DNA of 8,524 nt from an uncultured Eggerthellaceae bacterium. Lineage in GTDB: Bacteria; Actinomycetota; Coriobacteriia; Coriobacteriales; Eggerthellaceae. How positions within the stretch are numbered: position 1 is the first letter of the stretch; every line of letters begins with the position of its first letter. The stretch lies in the NCBI GenBank assembly GCA_934648845.1, contig CAKUFS010000048.1, positions 1-8,524 of the forward strand. The letters run 5' to 3'. This document shows, in pieces, positions 5,612-8,524 of this stretch. Under the pieces are notes generated by a model. That model was given only the letters and a program-made list of their open reading frames with translations. It was not told the origin of the DNA and did not search any database. A program made the translations under genes and the position numbers.

Positions 5612-5926
5612 TCAACTTCCTTACAAACGAATCGCCTGCGCCTGTGCATACCTCAAGCGGATCACCCCGCTAAAACCCGCGCTGGCTCTCACCAAACAAG
5701 GCGTGACGAAACACAACTTATGCCTGCGCTCGGCACTCCGCCGAACAATGTCGCCTGCGAAATGCCCCAGATGGCGCGCCTACGCCTAGTTCAAGCGACG
5801 CACCAGACTGACACCTACACTGACACCCGACTGATTTGGGAATACAGCGCAACACGCCCGCTTCCGCACCTTCGCCTGTCGCGGCGCCGCACCTGCTGCG
5901 GTAGCGCTGCAGCAGCGCGCCTCCTC
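5612..5926 (-). other. hisD-hisC spacer, no gene seen
   Basis: This is a 315-bp gap inside the operon, with no credible reading frame or RNA gene. It holds a 7-bp stem-loop just past hisD, CTGCTGC (5893-5899) with GCAGCAG (5909-5915). It also holds a 9-bp direct repeat ACTGACACC (5807-5815 and 5819-5827), and a small stem AGCGG/CCGCT (5656-5671). No convincing promoter was found on either strand. The first stem-loop lacks a T-tract, so I do not call it a terminator. Confidence 0.4.
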
Positions 5927-7228
5927 TTACGCCTGCGCCCTGCCGTCGATAATCTCTTTGCGCAGCTCAACGCTGTGAGCATGCGCCCACAAGCCCTCGT
6001 GATGCGCAATCGTGATAACGGCATCGGCGTCGCTTGCCAGCGCTTCCGCAGAATAGCAGATAACGCTCGACTTCTTCACGAAATCGTCCACGGAAAGCGG
6101 GCTGGAGAAGCGCGCCGTGCCGCCCGTGGGAAGCGTGTGATTCGGGCCGGCAACGTAATCGCCCACGGCTTCCGCCGTCCATTCGCCCACGAAAATCGCG
6201 CCGGCGTTGCGCACCGCACCCAGCTTGTTCATGGCGCCTTCAAAGTGCAGCTCCAAATGCTCGGGAGCAATAACGTTGACGGCCTCGAGTGCGGTTGCCA
6301 TGTTGGGGCACACCACTACCGTGCCGTGATCGTTCAGCGACGCCGTGGTGATTTCTGCGCGCGTGCTTTCCTGCATGTGCTTGTCAATCCAGCGTTCCAC
6401 CTGGTCAACGTACGATTCGCTCGTGGTCACCAGGTAGCACGTTGCCAGCGGATCGTGCTCGGCCTGCGCCATAAGGTCAATGGCCACCAGCATGGGGTCG
6501 GCCGATTCGTCGGCCACAACGCATACCTCGGACGGACCGGCAATCATATCGATGCCGCAATCGCCCGACACAATCTTCTTCGCAGCGGCAACAAACGCGT
6601 TGCCCGGACCCGTCACCTTGCACACGGGCTCGATAGTCTGCGTACCATACGCCAGCGCACCGATAGCTTGGGAGCCGCCCACCGTATAAATCTCGGAGAT
6701 GCCGCACAACTGCGCTGCCTTCAAAATGGCGGGGTCAAGCGAGCCATCCTTCGTGGGAGGCGTGCAGCATACAATGCGTTTCACGCCCGCCACCGATGCC
6801 GGCAACGCGTTCATCAGCAGCGATGATGGATACAGCGCGCGACCACCCGGAACGTAAATGCCCACGGAATCAAGCGGCGTATACTTCGTGCCCACAAACG
6901 CACCGTTTTCGCGCTCCTCGAACCAGCTCTGCTTCACCTGGCGCTCATGGAACTCACGAATCTGAGACGCGGCGTGCTCCAGACACTCTGCTACATGGGG
7001 GTCGCATTTCGCCACGGCCTGATCAATGGCGGCCTGGCTTACACGGAAATTTTCGATTTCAACGCCGTCGAACTTCGCGGTGTACTCGCGCAGCGCTTCA
7101 TCACCGCGTGCGCGCACATCCTCGATGATAGCCGTGGCCGATGCCATGGCCTGCGCGTTAAACGCGCCCTTGCGGGAAAGATCCGATTCCTTCAGCTTCT
7201 CGCCTTCTTGCAGAATGATTCTGCGCAT
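5927..7228 (-). CDS. hisD: Histidinol dehydrogenase HisD
   Basis: HisD is the zinc- and NAD-dependent enzyme that performs the last two oxidations, histidinol to histidinal to histidine. The 433-residue product is standard length. Seen in order: GIYVPGGRALYPSSLLMN (123-140), KVTGPGN (204-210), IDMIAGPSE (226-234), zinc ligands Gln255 and His258 (AQAEHDP), the catalytic Glu323-His324 pair (APEHLELH), zinc ligand Asp357 (GDYVAGPNHTLPT), and a C-terminal His ligand, probably His416. I chose the ATG at 7228 because GAGGAGG lies 7 nt upstream and the protein then starts at the family-typical MRRIIL. The frame stays open to 7324, but that extension crosses a C9 tract and has no family likeness. Confidence 0.97.
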   Translation of the reverse strand: MRRIILQEGEKLKESDLSRKGAFNAQAMASATAIIEDVRARGDEALREYTAKFDGVEIENFRVSQAAIDQAVAKCDPHVAECLEHAASQIREFHERQVKQSWFEERENGAFVGTKYTPLDSVGIYVPGGRALYPSSLLMNALPASVAGVKRIVCCTPPTKDGSLDPAILKAAQLCGISEIYTVGGSQAIGALAYGTQTIEPVCKVTGPGNAFVAAAKKIVSGDCGIDMIAGPSEVCVVADESADPMLVAIDLMAQAEHDPLATCYLVTTSESYVDQVERWIDKHMQESTRAEITTASLNDHGTVVVCPNMATALEAVNVIAPEHLELHFEGAMNKLGAVRNAGAIFVGEWTAEAVGDYVAGPNHTLPTGGTARFSSPLSVDDFVKKSSVICYSAEALASDADAVITIAHHEGLWAHAHSVELRKEIIDGRAQA

Positions 7229-7387
7229 GATAGTTCCTCCTCTATTGTATCCGCTGTTCAGCGGCCTGTTACCTGTTTCATATTGCCAACGCAGGGCTTC
7301 TCGCAACCCCCCCCCAACGCGCAACTTCTATGTGCTCCTTCGCACGCACGACCCTCAATCAGCCATACGCGCATCAGAGCTCAAGCA
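7229..7387 (-). other. hisG-hisD spacer
   Basis: The 159-bp gap contains a run of nine C on the plus strand (7307-7315) and a 5-bp stem-loop CCGCT/AGCGG (7251-7264) just upstream of the hisD ribosome site. A TACAAT (minus strand, 7249-7244) looks like a -10 box. However, transcription from it would start within the Shine-Dalgarno sequence, so I do not call it a promoter. Confidence 0.35.
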
Positions 7388-7399
7388 CTAATTGCTTGA
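7381..7399. repeat. Stem-loop over the hisG stop codon
   Basis: TCAAGCA (7381-7387) and TGCTTGA (7393-7399) form a perfect 7-bp stem, and the hisG stop codon TAG (7390-7388) falls in the 5-nt loop. No T-tract follows, so it is more likely a stability or processing hairpin than a terminator, if it functions at all. Confidence 0.35.
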
Positions 7400-8524
7400 A
7401 CCCGCAATCACCGTAGCTTCGCCGATGGTTTCGCTCATGTTCTGCGCCAGCTGCGCCACGCGCGAATCCGTGCGAAACGAACACACGTTGGCAAAGAAGC
7501 GCGCCGTTGATGCGCACACCTCATCAACAATGACCAGGTTATTCTCGCGCAATGTGGTACCCGTGGCGGTAATATCGATGATACGCTCGGCAATGCCCGT
7601 GAGCGGCGCCAGTTCGATATTTCCCTGAAGTTTCACGATTTCCACCTGCATGCCGCGCTTCGCGTAGAAGTCGCGCGCGATGCGCGGATACTTCGTTGCC
7701 ACGCGAAACGTCCCCAAGCGCTGGTAGCGCTCTTCGGCAACACCGGCGGCCAAAGCGGGCTCTGCCACCACGAAACGGCACGCGCCAAACGTTAGGTCAA
7801 CCAGCTCCACAACATCGACATCGGCCTCTATCAGGGAGTCTTTACCACAAATACCGCAATCGGCAGCGCCCAAGCTCACCATAACGGGTGCATCCGACGG
7901 ACGCACGATGATGTATTCCACACCCGGATTGCTAATGCGCAGCAAGCGGCCGGGATGCTCCAACCCCGTAGTGTCAAGGCCAGCGCGCTGCAAAGCGGCG
8001 ATGGAATCAGGATTGAGCGAGCCCTTAGGCACGGCCACGCGCAACGGGCGCACGGGAGCTGCGGCGGTTGTTGCGGCGGGAGCGGGAGCAGCGATCGCTG
8101 CCGAGGCGCCACCTTCGTCTGCGCACGCGCCAGCGGATGCGGCGACGGAGGCAACTGGGGCGAAGCCCGCGTCTGCAGCACCAGCACCCGCAGCAGCTTC
8201 TCCTTCCCCTTCGCGCTGAAGCTCGCGCGCTGTCATGACTTGCTCCAGGTAGAACGCGAAACCAGCAGCGGGCCGATCCTGCCCGTAAGCCGCCAGCATG
8301 TGATCATAGCGGCCGCCGCTGCCCAGCGATGTGCCAATCTGGGGCGCGTACGCCTCGAATACCACGCCCGTGTAGTAATCAAACGAACTCATAACGGAGA
8401 AGTCAATCATGATGCGCTCACGCAGGCCACGCGCGCACAGAAGATTGTATGTTTGCTCGAATTCATCCAGACCATCGGCGCAACCCAGTGGCTCAACAAG
8501 CAAGCGCGCCGCCGCAATTGCATC
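7388..8524 (-). CDS. hisZG: HisZ-HisG fusion: ATP phosphoribosyltransferase (5' part beyond window)
   Basis: One uninterrupted frame of 378 visible residues enters from the right edge, so the start is not seen. The N-terminal part, to about 8215, matches the HisZ regulatory subunit, a histidyl-tRNA-synthetase-like protein: DFSVMSSFDYYTGVVFEAY, GSGGRYDHML and GFAFYLEQVM. The synthetase motif RGLDYY reads SSFDYY, with the catalytic Arg lost, as expected for HisZ. An Ala-, Gly- and Pro-rich linker of about 55 residues (roughly 8215-8050) follows. Then comes short-form HisG of about 219 residues: LRVAVPKGSL, CGICGKDSLIE, KYPRIARDFY, and the PRPP loop DITATGTTLRENNL. It ends without the long-form C-terminal regulatory domain. 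The enzyme joins ATP and PRPP to form phosphoribosyl-ATP, the committed and histidine-inhibited step. Fusion would fix the subunit ratio of a normally two-protein complex. Confidence 0.93.
   Translation of the reverse strand, partial: DAIAAARLLVEPLGCADGLDEFEQTYNLLCARGLRERIMIDFSVMSSFDYYTGVVFEAYAPQIGTSLGSGGRYDHMLAAYGQDRPAAGFAFYLEQVMTARELQREGEGEAAAGAGAADAGFAPVASVAASAGACADEGGASAAIAAPAPAATTAAAPVRPLRVAVPKGSLNPDSIAALQRAGLDTTGLEHPGRLLRISNPGVEYIIVRPSDAPVMVSLGAADCGICGKDSLIEADVDVVELVDLTFGACRFVVAEPALAAGVAEERYQRLGTFRVATKYPRIARDFYAKRGMQVEIVKLQGNIELAPLTGIAERIIDITATGTTLRENNLVIVDEVCASTARFFANVCSFRTDSRVAQLAQNMSETIGEATVIAGSSN

Noticed and set aside
5720..6826. 368-codon plus-strand open frame
   Set aside because: It is antisense to hisD and shows no family features.
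7244..7249. TACAAT as a -10 box for hisD
   Set aside because: The predicted transcript would begin inside the Shine-Dalgarno sequence, and no -35 stands at proper spacing.
7229..7324. Upstream start for hisD
   Set aside because: The extension passes through a homopolymer and lacks a ribosome site. The ATG at 7228 has GAGGAGG and gives normal length.

Overview
The window carries most of a histidine-biosynthesis operon on the minus strand, read from the right edge towards the left. The order is hisZ-hisG (one fused gene, cut by the right edge), hisD, hisC, hisB, hisH, hisA, hisF. Left of hisF lies about 1 kb without a convincing gene, packed with inverted and direct repeats. At the far left a cobalamin (B12) riboswitch, also on the minus strand, points at a gene beyond position 1.

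The likely source is a high-GC Gram-positive bacterium. My best guess is an actinobacterium of class Coriobacteriia (an Eggerthellaceae-like gut or oral anaerobe). This rests on codon and base usage, Shine-Dalgarno-led compact genes, gene order, the short-form HisG joined to HisZ, and the monofunctional HisB. It is an inference from pattern memory, not a database result.

Layout: 1-75 is the expression platform of the riboswitch, with a candidate terminator; 144-361 is the cobalamin aptamer. From about 430 to 1463 there are stem-loops, a 161-bp element with perfect 24-bp inverted ends, a roughly 250-bp imperfect fold-back, a roughly 120-bp hairpin and a 33-bp palindrome just past hisF. hisF, hisA, hisH and hisB (1464-4406) are tightly packed, touching or overlapping, so they are probably translationally coupled. 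Wider spacers separate hisB from hisC (134 bp), hisC from hisD (315 bp) and hisD from hisG (159 bp).

Pathway logic: HisZ-HisG condenses ATP with PRPP. HisA isomerises ProFAR, and HisH-HisF converts PRFAR to imidazole glycerol phosphate and AICAR. HisB dehydrates it, HisC transaminates, and HisD oxidises histidinol to histidine. The HisI and HisE steps and histidinol-phosphate phosphatase are not in the window.

The most unusual observation is the 33-bp palindrome. It occurs once downstream of hisF and again, with one mismatch, inside the hisH reading frame, where it is translated as part of a roughly 50-residue insertion that ordinary HisH proteins lack. This looks like a small dispersed palindromic element that can lodge in coding sequence without breaking the frame.
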